Assembly: GCA_027886175.1 (NCBI GenBank)
Contig: JAJNNQ010000075.1
Coordinates: 4,691,001 to 4,755,000, forward strand
DNA from: Phylloscopus collybita
Taxonomy: Eukaryota > Chordata > Aves > Passeriformes > Phylloscopidae
DNA length: 64,000 nt
Direction: 5' to 3'
Part shown: one piece after another, positions 24,201-36,400 of the stretch
How positions within the stretch are numbered: position 1 is the stretch's first letter
Layout of the letters: the number at the start of each line of letters is the position of its first letter
The notes under the pieces: model-generated
Seen by the model: only the letters and a program-made list of their open reading frames with translations
The model's database searches: none
Told to the model about the DNA's origin: nothing
Translations under genes and position numbers: made by a program

Positions 24201-27200
24201 CTGCCTTAACTCTGCTTCCATCCTTTCTTCCTCATTTTTCTCGTGTAGGATTTTTTCCTTTTGAATTATTTGTGGTCAAACCCATGGGGCACAGAGCTCC
24301 AGCATCCATACAGGTGATGCCATTGATTCAGGGTTGTACTCCAGCTCTTGGCTTGTCCTTGCCTTGCACCAGTGGAGTTCTCTGGTTTCTTTGAAGGGAT
24401 ATTTTTTACTTGCAGAGGAGTCATTGAGCGCTGCCCCTTGGTGCTAATGCCACCTTTGCTTAGAAATGCCTCATGGATTCCTGTTTCCCAGCTTAGAGAT
24501 TGTGGATCTTTTCTATTCAACCATGCACTAGACTTCTTAATTATTTTATTTCTTAATGCACAAAGTAGTGCAAGGGACCAGAGGGACACTGCTTTACCTC
24601 TCAGCCCATGTTTACACTTGGCACCTCCCTTGGCTTCATCTCAGCACCATGACTTCCTTACCCCTCTGTAGGGGGAAACCAGGTGGGATTGCAGAGTGTA
24701 GGAGATGCCATGATGTGCATGAGAACAGCTCTCATCTTTGTGACTATTGTCACAATTTGGGAGATGCAGGATTGTCAAAGACAACTGGGGTTTCATTTCC
24801 AGATGGTGTCCGTGGTCTTCATTTCTAGCTTTTGTGTTTTGTGTACCCACATTACTTTGATTTACCAGTTTGGGAGTAAAAGACTTTGGAAAATCAATAG
24901 CAGTCTTTGCTCTGCTGTCTAATATGTGCTCCTCTGTTGAACATGCAGGGTAAAAAGGGAGAACCAGGATTCCCAGGAATCAATGGTCTGATTGGCCCTC
25001 AGGTAAGTGGTGATTTCTTCATCTTCCTATAATATTTGTAAAACCAGATTTTGTGGCAACAGGGGACAAGGAACCAAGCAATGCAGCGTGTTCTTCCTTG
25101 TACTGTATTTGAATTTCATGTTTCTCCTTTTAATTTACAATACTCCTCTTGTACCCTCCTACTATGTTACTAACAGCCTCAGAAATCTTAATGATTCAGT
25201 AACTAATTTATCTTGTTGTGGCTGAGAGATGTCTGTTGGTCTGCCTGACAGCAATTACTTTTACCTTCCAGTTTTTTTCAACATCTTTGAACCAGGACAG
25301 GTGTGTTGGATTTCCCCATTGCTTGTGCTTAGAGCAGCATCATTCCAGAGGGAAATCACTGATTTGTGTTTTGTGAGGAAGGGGGTATCTTAAGTTAATG
25401 ACCCCTTAACTCTTCCTTTTTAAAGCTTTTGGCAAATTAGAGCCCCAAATTGCACCATAACATCATAAGGGCAAAACAGTGTGTTTATATTGAGAATCAT
25501 AAGAGAGGATTTAGCTCCACCCTGGATCAGCCCATTTTGCCCTGTGTTACAATAACCCTGAGACCTCTGAGACCTCTGAGTTTGTTTCCTGCTAACTTTG
25601 CAGGCAAATTCAGCAGACCTGAATCACTTTGTGTGGTCACCCCTGCAATAAGAAAAATATCCATGGGAATGTCCTAAGGCAGGAAAGGTGCAACCTCACA
25701 TTGCTGACCGCTCAGAATAAAACTGAGCATTTCATTTGTTCCTCTTTCAATAGTAAATTGACAAACTGGACTTTGGCTTTAGGATTGTGTTTCAATAATT
25801 GCTAAAGTTTGGGGAAGAATGATGAGCTTCCATTGCTACAGCTGTTGGTGATGTATTGCAACAGGCAGCACACTGCTAGACAGCAGATACTGATTGCTCA
25901 TTTATTTACTCTGGCAATTTATGCCCTTGTAACCAGGAGAAATGATCCAGAAGTGGTTTGTGTGACAGGAGTTTGTAAAGAGCTGTTCACATGTCTGTGG
26001 AGAATGTCAGAGGTAATCCAAGGGCTTGAGGCCCCATGTAGGTGACGTCCCTTGTGTTCAGCAGGGAATCTTCCCTGCAAAACACCACTTGATAGTGGTT
26101 TACATATTTTAAGACTTTTTGCCTTTAGTACAATATCTAATTTGCAAGTATTTCAGCAGTAGCATGCAAGAATGAAGACGGTGTTTCTAATGGATTTAAA
26201 AGATTTTAGAATCATAGAATATTCTGAGTTTGAAGGAACTCATAAGGATTATCAAGTCCAGCTCCTGGCCCTGCACAGGACACCCCAAGAATCCCTTCCG
26301 ATGCCTGAAAGTACACAAAAATGCTTCTTGAATTCTTGGATCATTGAGTACAGCATTCTGCTTTTGGTGTGTTATTTTTCTTAGGTTGGTTGGTTGTTTT
26401 TTGTTTGGTTTTTTGTTTTTTTTTTTTTTTTCTTTCATTTTGGAGGAAGATTTTTATCCATGTATTATTGTTAAGATACCTGGCCATATCCATTCAAACA
26501 ATGCCCCACTTACTTAGCTCAAGTTCCCTGCAAATTAAACATATATATGCATGTGTTAGAAATTTCATAAATGTTTCTGTGGAAATTGCTGACATAGGAT
26601 TAAGTAATCTTCCTTTTTGCACAAGCTAAATAATGTTAGCAAATTTTATGTTCATTAAAACTGCGCAAAAGGCTTGCCCCATCAAGGGATACTTAAATTG
26701 ACTCTTCCTCCAAGCTAACTGCATGAAAGGTGAAATATTGTTCCTATTCCTGCAGTGGCACTCTCTTCTGGACATATTACTGCAGATTTCCATATTTCTC
26801 TTTAAAGAAAATGCTTACATTCACTTTGTGACAAAACTACTTTTCAGCTTAACAGCACTTTCTGTGGCATTAGATTTTTAAAGCATTTTATCAGCATTTT
26901 TTTTCCTTTTTATTATTTTTTAAATTAGACTATGCCCCAAAAATGCCCAGGAAGAAAAGTGGTTTTCTTATACTGTAGTTACATGGATATTAATTCAAGT
27001 TTTGTATGGAAGCCTATGTCAGCTGTTCCGTGCTGTCCCCATGATGTTGAGGGACAACTGATTTGAGTTGGCTGCTCATAAACTAGATTAGGACACAAGA
27101 ATAGTCTCCCTTTCCTCTGCAATTTTAAATTTATGTCTGCTTTTGTTTTCTGACCTGATTCCCCACATTGATACCTGTATGGACAAGAGGAAGGGGTTGA

Positions 27201-30200
27201 TACAGGAGCTTTAGAAGGTTCATTGTTGCTGAAGAAACAAGAAGGATCTTCTGAAGTTATTGGGCATTGTCAAGAGAAATCGTTGCTGTCAAGCTCAGTC
27301 CAGCTGAGAAGCCACAGAAAATCAGGCAGCTGTGCAAGGGAACTGACTTAAGAGCTGCTCTTGTGGGTCCCTTCCAACCCAGGAGTTTCTGTGATTCTAT
27401 GGTCCAGTGATGAACTGCAGTTGAGATAAGTCAGTCCAAGTCTCAAGGACCATTTGAGAGATAATTTGTGTCAGACCCTGAAGCAGCATCTAGGAGGCAA
27501 CTTCCTTGCTGGACTGGGGATGGTTTGTGACAATAAGTTAATTTTGTCACTCTGCACACACCAACTCAAACCAAATTATAATATAAAAATATTTTTAAAT
27601 ATTTATTTTTCCTTCCAAATCAGCTGTGGTGGTGAAGCGGTATTTCTGCTTATTTGTTTCACGTTGTCTGATCAGCACCTTTAAAATGAGCATTTATTTT
27701 CCAGTCATCTTTACAAATGGTGCATCTTACAACATCATTAAGCCATGGAATAGACACTCTGGATATTTTTTCCCTTCTGGACTTGAACAATTTTCTGGCA
27801 GCAAGGACACAGACACCTGAACTTCTAATGTGTTTATGTTATTATTTATTTGTACTATTTTAATGTCCAAGGAACTTAATCATAGGCCCAATTTTTATTG
27901 CAGTAGGATGTTCAAATGCAGACTGAAAAATGAGCATTTCTGTAAAGAACTTTCAGCTGAAGTAGTTGGCTCAGGCACTCTGAGCTATATCACTGAGTTA
28001 CCAGGGCTGGCCTTTGGCTCCAAATGCAAGCACTTTTTGGGTTAAGAATGGGGATGCCAGTGCCTGCTCCTGTTGATGAAGATCCAATTAATATCATCAG
28101 TGGATCCTGAAGCTCTCTTAAGACAGGCACCTACAAATGGACCACTATGCCACTGTTGAGGCTCCTCAAACTGAGTGGGTACTTGCTGGTCACCTGTGAG
28201 ACTGCAAAACACATCAAAGGTCTTTGAGATTTAAAGAAAAATGCCATAGCTCTGCCTTGCAATTCCTCTGGGCTGTTACTGAGGCTTGCCTTGTGCTAGA
28301 TAACCTGGTGGTGTAAGTAAGACCTGAGAGGAAGACCAGTACAAGCTGTACCTGTTATGGTCCTGGCTGGCAGTGATTTAATTAGTATAGACTTGTCTGT
28401 AGGGTGTGAGCTCAAGCCCAGCTTTTCTTAAGTAATTCAGGAAATAAATTATCTCCTCTGAAACGCACAGCATCCTTAATGTCCTTTTTGTAATGCAAGG
28501 TAATACTGCAAAATGTAAGAAAAGGATATGGGCCCCAGCTGCAAAGCTCAGATTGAATTCAAACTTTGCCAGTGCTGCTTGGAATTGGAAGATACTGCTC
28601 AGAGCGATCTTAAACAAGATCTATACCTTTAAAAAATAAATTAAAAAAGTCTTCACCTGTGAAGATTACTAATAGTGCTGAAACAAAAGACATTAAAGGA
28701 GGTTTTTTCAGTTGTTTTTTCTCATTTGCTACACTGACTCAGTAAACCAACTCCAAGCAAACACATGGGGAAATAAATCTTCCTCTGCAGGCAAAAGAGA
28801 TCATGTCCATAGCTTACACTAAGTGATTAAATTAAACAAACACTGCCTTTCATTGGAAGCAGGGGACTCTCCTAGAGAGACTTCTATGTACAAAGTCAAC
28901 TTTATTCCATACTTTTAAAGAGATGCAAAGACAGTTCAGAGAAATTTTGTTGACAGAACTTTTATTTTACGTTTAATGTTGGTACTCCAGTTCCAGTGTG
29001 GCCTGATGAAAGGACTGGAGACTGGATCTGTATATGAGTTCTGGCACTGTCACTGATGCTGACTATAGGACCTCTATTGTAGAGAAATCCTCAGATCTTC
29101 AGGCTTTTGATTTTTAGTGTCATCAGCAGCAGCTTTTTTAATATGTTCTCTTACTTTTTTATTGATTTGTAAGTCAGGATTTAAGCAGAGACAGAAACAC
29201 GGTGCTCTAATGCAGCATTACAGAAAATATCTCAGTAATAATTTCCATTTTAGATTGGATATAAGGAAAAAATCTTCACTGAAAGAAGCACTGGATCAGG
29301 CTGCCCAGGGAACTGGTAGAATCACTGTCCCTGGGGCTATTTAAAAGAAGTGGCACTTAGAGATGTGGTTTGGCAGTGGCTGTGGCAGCCCTGGGTTGAT
29401 GGTTGGACTCGAGGATCTCAGAGGTCTTTTCCAACCATAATGATTCTCTCATTGTATAATTCCAATTCACAGCAGAAGTGGCTGGAGTGAGAAATGAAAA
29501 GCAGATTTGAGGAGCTGATCCTGCAATCCACTCAGATGTCATGGAGAAGTTGAGTGCTGGAGTAGCAAAGGACAAAGGACATGAGCTGCTCCACAAAACT
29601 GGCTGCAACAGCTTCATTTCTGATGGGAAAGGAATGTAAATAAAGGAAAGACAGCACAAAACCAACAGGAAGGGTCTGTGGGGACTTTCTAAGAGGTGAA
29701 ATTGTGGGGAATGTCTTTGAAGAGGATACAAGAAGAGAGAGTAGAAGGGAAAAAGCTGTCAGTCCCTTAGTTACTCATTTTGCTCTCATTTTGGCAGCAG
29801 ACAGAAGTGACAGCTCCTGCATGTCACTTCTTCTTGTTTGTAAACCCAGCACACTGCATTAACAGGCCAGACCAGAATCTGTTTTAATATGGGTTAAGGG
29901 CTTGTCTAAACCTTTGTCATAGTGTAAGAGGATCCAGACAACAGCATGGAATAATACACAGAAAATACGTCTGTGTAGGCTTTCCTTCAGGTGTCTGGGA
30001 AAGCCATCAGACTTCAGTTTTCATTGTGGAATGTCATTTGTTCACTTCCCTTTAAGACTTAGTCATCCCTTCTTTCATGGAAAAGAGATTTAGGCCAAGT
30101 AGCCTACTGGTGGAGTCACAGACAAAGGTTTCTGATCCTTCTTAGAGCCTTCTTAGGGAGTGCACAACCTAAATCTTAGTATCTTTGCCTTTCCCAGCCC

Positions 30201-33200
30201 ATCTTCCAGCAAGGTACGCACTGGAAGAGGAGAGCAGTGGAGAGTGGATTCTGGAGGACAGACACATCTGTGTCTCCAGTGTGAACAGTGTCAAATTTCT
30301 TTCCTGAGTACTGTCACTGCATTACACTGTCTGAGGAACAGGGCTGGATGAAACATAAGCCTGAAAAAATCTGCCCTCCACAATGTTTTTAAAGATATCC
30401 CAACCCAAAACACACATGCCTCTACACAATATTTAGATTTTAGATTTTAATGAACATTTGAAATATTTTTGTTTCAGAACAACACTTGGAAAATACTCTG
30501 GTATAAACATTTTAATAAAAAATTCCATGTTTTGCATTTGTTTTCCAAAGTGAGTTTTTGTAGCTCTGTTCTAAAATCAAGTTTTCATGTATCAGTTTTT
30601 GCTTCAGCACGTACAAAGCAGATGTCAGCGTGTTTATGAGCTGGAAAAAAAAATACACCCTGTGATTATTTTCTTCTGGTTCAGGGTTTTAACAGGACAA
30701 CACTGTGGTCTGGATTTGGGATAGGGACTCTCATCTGTATAACTAATCAAATAATCTTTGAAAAAGGTGGTTGTATAAATCAGGTGCTTTAATTTGGATT
30801 CACTTAAAATGGAAGCAAAGAAAACAGATGGTGTGAGATTTTTGGGGGTAAACATTACACACAGTCCTGCTGCTATAGTTTTATGGTTTGGGGTTTTAAA
30901 AAACATAAATAGATTCTGCCAGTTTGATGAATTCTGATATTTAAAAATAATATTACTTGCTCTGAATTATACTCAGAACTGTCAGGAGAAGGGCTACAAT
31001 ATGAGATGTTGATATACAAATGAAACAGAAATTCTCTGCACAGTGGCAAAAGGGAGTGCTCTATAAAGGATATTTATGATGTATTTCTGCCATTTTATCT
31101 CACTTTGTCCAATCACTTGCTGTAGCCCAGGCTGCAGAAAGCAGGAAACCCAGTAAGACAGTGGATATACTGTTGTGTGCAGTCAGCTGGAGCAGGCTGT
31201 CAGCAGCCTGTGCATCTCCAAGGGATACTGCTGACCATTCCATAAAACTGCTCTTTCTGTGTCCACCTCAGAGAAGATTTTATCAGAAGATCTTCCTATT
31301 AATGGGTGTAGCATTTGTTGGTACAACGCATGGTAAGGCTATCTGTAAACTAGTTTTGGCATGATATCCTGGGTAATTATCTCTTGGAGGACAATGAAAT
31401 TGAGTTATTTGTGGCAATTTAGGAAAAGATCAGTGGGATTCAATTTCAGGACTTAGGTTGCATAAGGTTATTGTGGTCTAACATATGGGAAGTTTAGGAG
31501 AGTAATTAGAAAATTGTCTTGGATAGTGAGAATACCAAGAGTTACTGGGAGAAAGAGTTGGAATGAGGAGGGTGTAACACTTCACATTTTAGGGATTACA
31601 CTGATTGCTGACAGATGCTGGAGTAAGACTGCTTTTAGATCTGATTGACCCCTGACAATTTGCTGTGTAGGGTAACACATTGTATCTGGGATTGCTTGGG
31701 CTGAGGCTGGGTCCTGGCTGGGATTTTTCACCTCCTGATTAAAGTTCCCTGTTGTAGGACTAGGAAGGATGTGTTTGCTGGTAGGAGACAGTTCACTTAC
31801 TGACAAAGAGAATAAAATTAAATTTTTAGGAAGGAACTGATGGAATTATTGAGGAAACCCTGAAAAGGTAAATTTACATGCAGTCCAATCTGAATCCGTT
31901 TGTCATTTTTCTAGTTTTACCTTCTTTCCCACTACTCCCCACTTTCTTCATGGAAGCCCCTTCTTGGAGCCCATACCTTCTGTAGGGCCTCTCAGCAATG
32001 CCTTGTAGAGGTGGAGTAGGGACAGGCAGGATTTCCATGTCCTTGTGTCTGCTCCATTCAGCTGTGTCTGCACACAGTTGTGTCTGTGTGTAGTATTTTC
32101 TCTTGTGTTGGACTTACTTGGACTTTTGAGTCTTTTCCTTGAATGGTGAAGCCTTTTTAAGTGAAGGATGGTCCTGACCAAGTGTCTCCTGATGGGGATA
32201 GAATCTTTAACTGCAGGATCCAGCTGCAGGACTCCCCAGGAATGAAGTCATCAGCATCAATGCATCTGAAGGAACATCTTTTTGGGGGTGTTTTGCTGTG
32301 TTCACATTTGAGGCACTTTACAGAGGAGGGTGTTGTTGACAGGATCACTCCATGTCTGTTCTGAGATGCAATGAGGCAAGTGCAGCTACTGGATCCTTTT
32401 CTGGTCTCTTTGCCCCATCTATTGGTGACAGACTATCTTAGCTCCTGGCTGAAATTAGTGAATGTATTTTATAAGATCATTTATCAGCTGTCTCTGCCAA
32501 ACCATGCCTCACATAGATCCCTCTCCTCACTTTTTTACACCTTTTTCTTCTCATCATCTGTATTTTTCATTAAAAATAAATGCTAATATTGATCTATGAC
32601 TTGTAATAATATTTAATATTTAATATTTAATGATGACAGGGAAAATGCTGTCTGGCCATTTTCTGTCTTGTATCAGTTGCTCAGTTTCAAACCTTTACAG
32701 AGATTTTGGGTGGGGTGGTTTGTTGTTTTTTAAGTACAATCACACTAGAACTCCCCTTATGCTGAAAACTGAAAATGAATGAGATTTTCATGTTAGAAAG
32801 ACAGAAAGAGGCAGCCAGGGTGAAATTTCAGCTCAGTCATATCTCCATTTCTCATGCTGTTTGCTGAGGTCCTGATCAAAAGAATACACGAACATGTTTC
32901 ATTCTGAGCATAGGAGAAATCCTGTCTTGTCTAGAGGGGAAGCTGGCAGTAACAAACACCTTTGTATCTCATGCAACATACTGAGATTTGTCAAGGCTGG
33001 AAACAAATCTCTCATAGGAAGCCAAACTTAACAATTTGCTTGATGCATAAAAATAAATCCCTCTTTAAATCAAGTGGCTATTGAGAGAATGTTTCTCCTA
33101 AGGGTAATAGCTGTTGCAGGGAAATGAGTAAGAGGGTTAAGGTATTTCCAGCTGAATGTGTTCATCAAACTGAGTTGGTGAGGATCTTGGTGAGGATGTC

Positions 33201-33351
33201 GAGCAACAAAATGGTGGCACGTTTTGTCTTAAAACACTTGAGTCAGTGCAGCATTTCTCCATACTCTTGGATTCGTATTTTTAACCTCACCCTGCCAAAA
33301 AAAGCAACCCAGTTCCATTCATTAGTTGTTTTCAGCAATGTGTTTTTTTGG

Positions 33352-33404
<53 letters not shown>

Positions 33405-36400
33405 CAGAAGTAAATTATTCACTTTGAAACAACATGAATCAATGTTAACTTTGGACGCACCAGGGAATCCCAGTGGTCATGCTTTGTGTTGTAGGTTACC
33501 ACTGATGGCCTTCAACTCCTCCTTCTCTTGTACTGGAGTGGAGGATGGAGCTCCCCTTGCAGCAATGGCAGCAGTGGCTTAAGCAGAAGATAATGTTCTA
33601 CCTGTGTTCATGGCCCTTGGTTTGGCATCTTGCACTTTTTGGGTAGAAGTTAAGCAAATAAAGCTCAGTTGCTTTTGCCTGTTTCCCTGCAGGGCCCCTG
33701 TTACACCTGAGGTTCTACCTGAGGCTTTCAGCTACTACCAGAGAATTTGATAAACTGGCTTTGTTTCCTCTCCTGCAGGGACCTCCAGGGCCCCCAGGCA
33801 TTGCTGGACCCCCAGGACTGCCTGGGCCACCGGTAAGAAAGCTTGGGGGGGTTTGTTCTATATCAAGGAGAAGAAAAAACAGCTGGAGAAAATTTTAGGC
33901 CATGGCTTTCAGAGTGAACAGAGTTAAGGCCTCTGGCAATGTGTGTTTTCTCTTATATTTTCTCTACTGCAAAGCCACAGCTGGTCCTAGAGCACAGCTT
34001 CTCCCTGCTGAACCCTGGAACCAGGAATTGGTGCTTCCTGGGGATAATTCAATGTCTCCAGGGCTCCCCGTGGCAGTGACCTGACTGCAGTGGAAGGGAA
34101 AACTGCACTTCAATTGAAAGCAGCAATCTCCAGGGAGATTCTTGCAAAGAACAGAAATACTGATTTATTTTTTATCCTGATTTCATTTCTCAGGGACTGC
34201 CAGGAGAGATTGGAGTTTCTGGTAAAACTGGACCACCTGGACCACCTGTAAGTTTTGAGGAATTGTTTCTCTCATCTCACAGCTCTTCATTACTTCAGAT
34301 AGTTTAATTCTTAAGTCTGCTTTGTTTCCCACGTCTTGCCTGCACACAAGGTTTTAACATGGGCTCCAATACTGTCACTTTTAATCCAGAAATTAATCTC
34401 AGATATCTTTTGTGAATAAGAATTTTACCAGGTGCAGCTCCACTATTCCTTCGGAATTTGATCATATTTTCTTTATGTGATACCTTTCAAAATTCCTTTT
34501 ACATTTGACACAATATTGTTTTTCTAAACCTGGAATCCTTGAATCAGGCCAAATAGCTCATGATTAAAATCTCAGATTTAGCAGAGTGTAGCAATTTCTG
34601 TTGGTCTTAAATCATAAAAGCTGAATTTTTAAATACTTAAATACAGCCTGTAGTGTGTGTGGATTGATTGACACTTGGAAAAGGAAAGAAGACTTTTTCT
34701 CACCATTTTAAATGCATTACAGGAAGTAATTTTAATTCTTATCTTGCTGAGCCGCTCTGTCTTTATGTGCTATATAATTTAATTTTAGGTGTCAATCTAT
34801 TGTATAAGGAATTACTAAGATTTCAAAGGAGAAATACATGTAAAAAAAAAAGTATTTATAGTTACAGATAATAGGGACTTATAGAGAATAAGTTAAAATG
34901 TATAAGATACATAAAAAGATTTAAAGTTCCTCTTTAAATAAAAGCTCTATACTGGAGTTTCCCTGTAACAATGCTGACATCCAGTGGTCATTCACTAAAA
35001 CTGGGATACTAGAAGACAGGGCAGTGCAATGATGTACAGTGAGAATTTTTGTGTCTTTTGAGACACAGAAGGAAAAAAATCAAAATGCATGAGGGGGTTC
35101 TGCTTTTCTTAAACGTAGGTGGGTGGCAGGAGGGATGAACTGAGCATACTTATGCTGAGTTTGCTGGTAACAACTTAGAGAACTGGCACTTAGAACTTGT
35201 GTTTTCCTCTTGTTTAGGGGCTGCCTGGCAAAGATGGACTCAGTGGGCTTCCAGGTCTTCCCGGTCAAAAGGCAAGTGACATCACAGACTAGAATTGAGC
35301 TGCTTACCTGGGCAGATCATTGGGGCGAGCAAGCAAGGGATGCAGGAAAAACACAGCTGGGCATTGCAAACAATTAGTCAGGAAATCCAGTGACTCTGGC
35401 AAGTCAAGGCATATGTCCAAGGCACAAAGAAGAACAAAGAAGTGTAGCAGGCTCCAAAGATGTTCCTTTCTTTCCTCCCTGATGGGCTGGAAAGAAGAGA
35501 TGCCATCCCCCTGAGCCTTCTCTAGGTCTGTGTGGAGAAAGTTGGTTCTTTATTATTTCCTACTTCTTATGCCCCATTTGAAAGCTTCTCCAAATTATGG
35601 CTTGGGAAGGGGAGTTTTCTCCTCCTTTGTCTCTGCACTGGGAGAAGGGACATACTAGATGCAGAGATAGGAGACACTTGACTTCTGACCCCCCTGCAAA
35701 TAAGGGTCAAGGGTGAAATAAGAGTCAAAGAAATGCATCTTTGGCAAAGGCCAAAGATTTTGGGGATGATGATTGTATTAAAAAGGATTATATTAAAAAA
35801 ACAGCTCTTAGCCATCTATTGCCTTGGATTGCACTGGCAGAAGTTTTCTTGCTTCTGATACTTGTTCCCAGGTCTAGCAGAGTCCCCAGCTCCCATTTAT
35901 TGATGAATAAAGGTGAGGAATTTGCAGCCCATAACGTATTTCTGATGTTAAATAAATTTTGGATTTTATCTGCATATCTGTGTAGTACTTACTGCACTTC
36001 CCAGCTACATAGCCACATTTCAACCACTGCAGCCTCTGCTGCCACCCACATTGGAAAATCAGTTTTAAAGTATTTACATATTGGATCCAGTGACCAAGGC
36101 CCCAGTCCCAAAATTTTATGTTTTTTTAAAACACTTTCTAACTTTCTAACCACATACAGTTTGAAGAAACTGAGTGGAGGTGTTTTTTTCCAGCTAATTC
36201 ACTATGGACATCTTCAATGTAACAGTGATTGTGTTATTCTAGAAATTCTCCAGTAGGGTGCTGCAGATGTGATTGCAAATGGCACTAGAATGGAAAAACA
36301 TTCCAGGAAGCATATTCTCATATGACTCCATTTACACCTTCAAGCAGATCCCGAGGAGCTGAATTAAAATATTCCTCATCATTGACTGCAAATGTACTGC

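Noticed and set aside
33124..33582. 152-codon + strand frame containing a poly-Phe run
   Set aside because: The frame exists only because the T51 tract cannot contain a stop; there is no family similarity.
33693..33712. Exon candidate after the strong acceptor tgtttccctgcag
   Set aside because: The reading frame reaches a stop after five codons (ggc ccc tgt tac acc tga); treated as a decoy acceptor.
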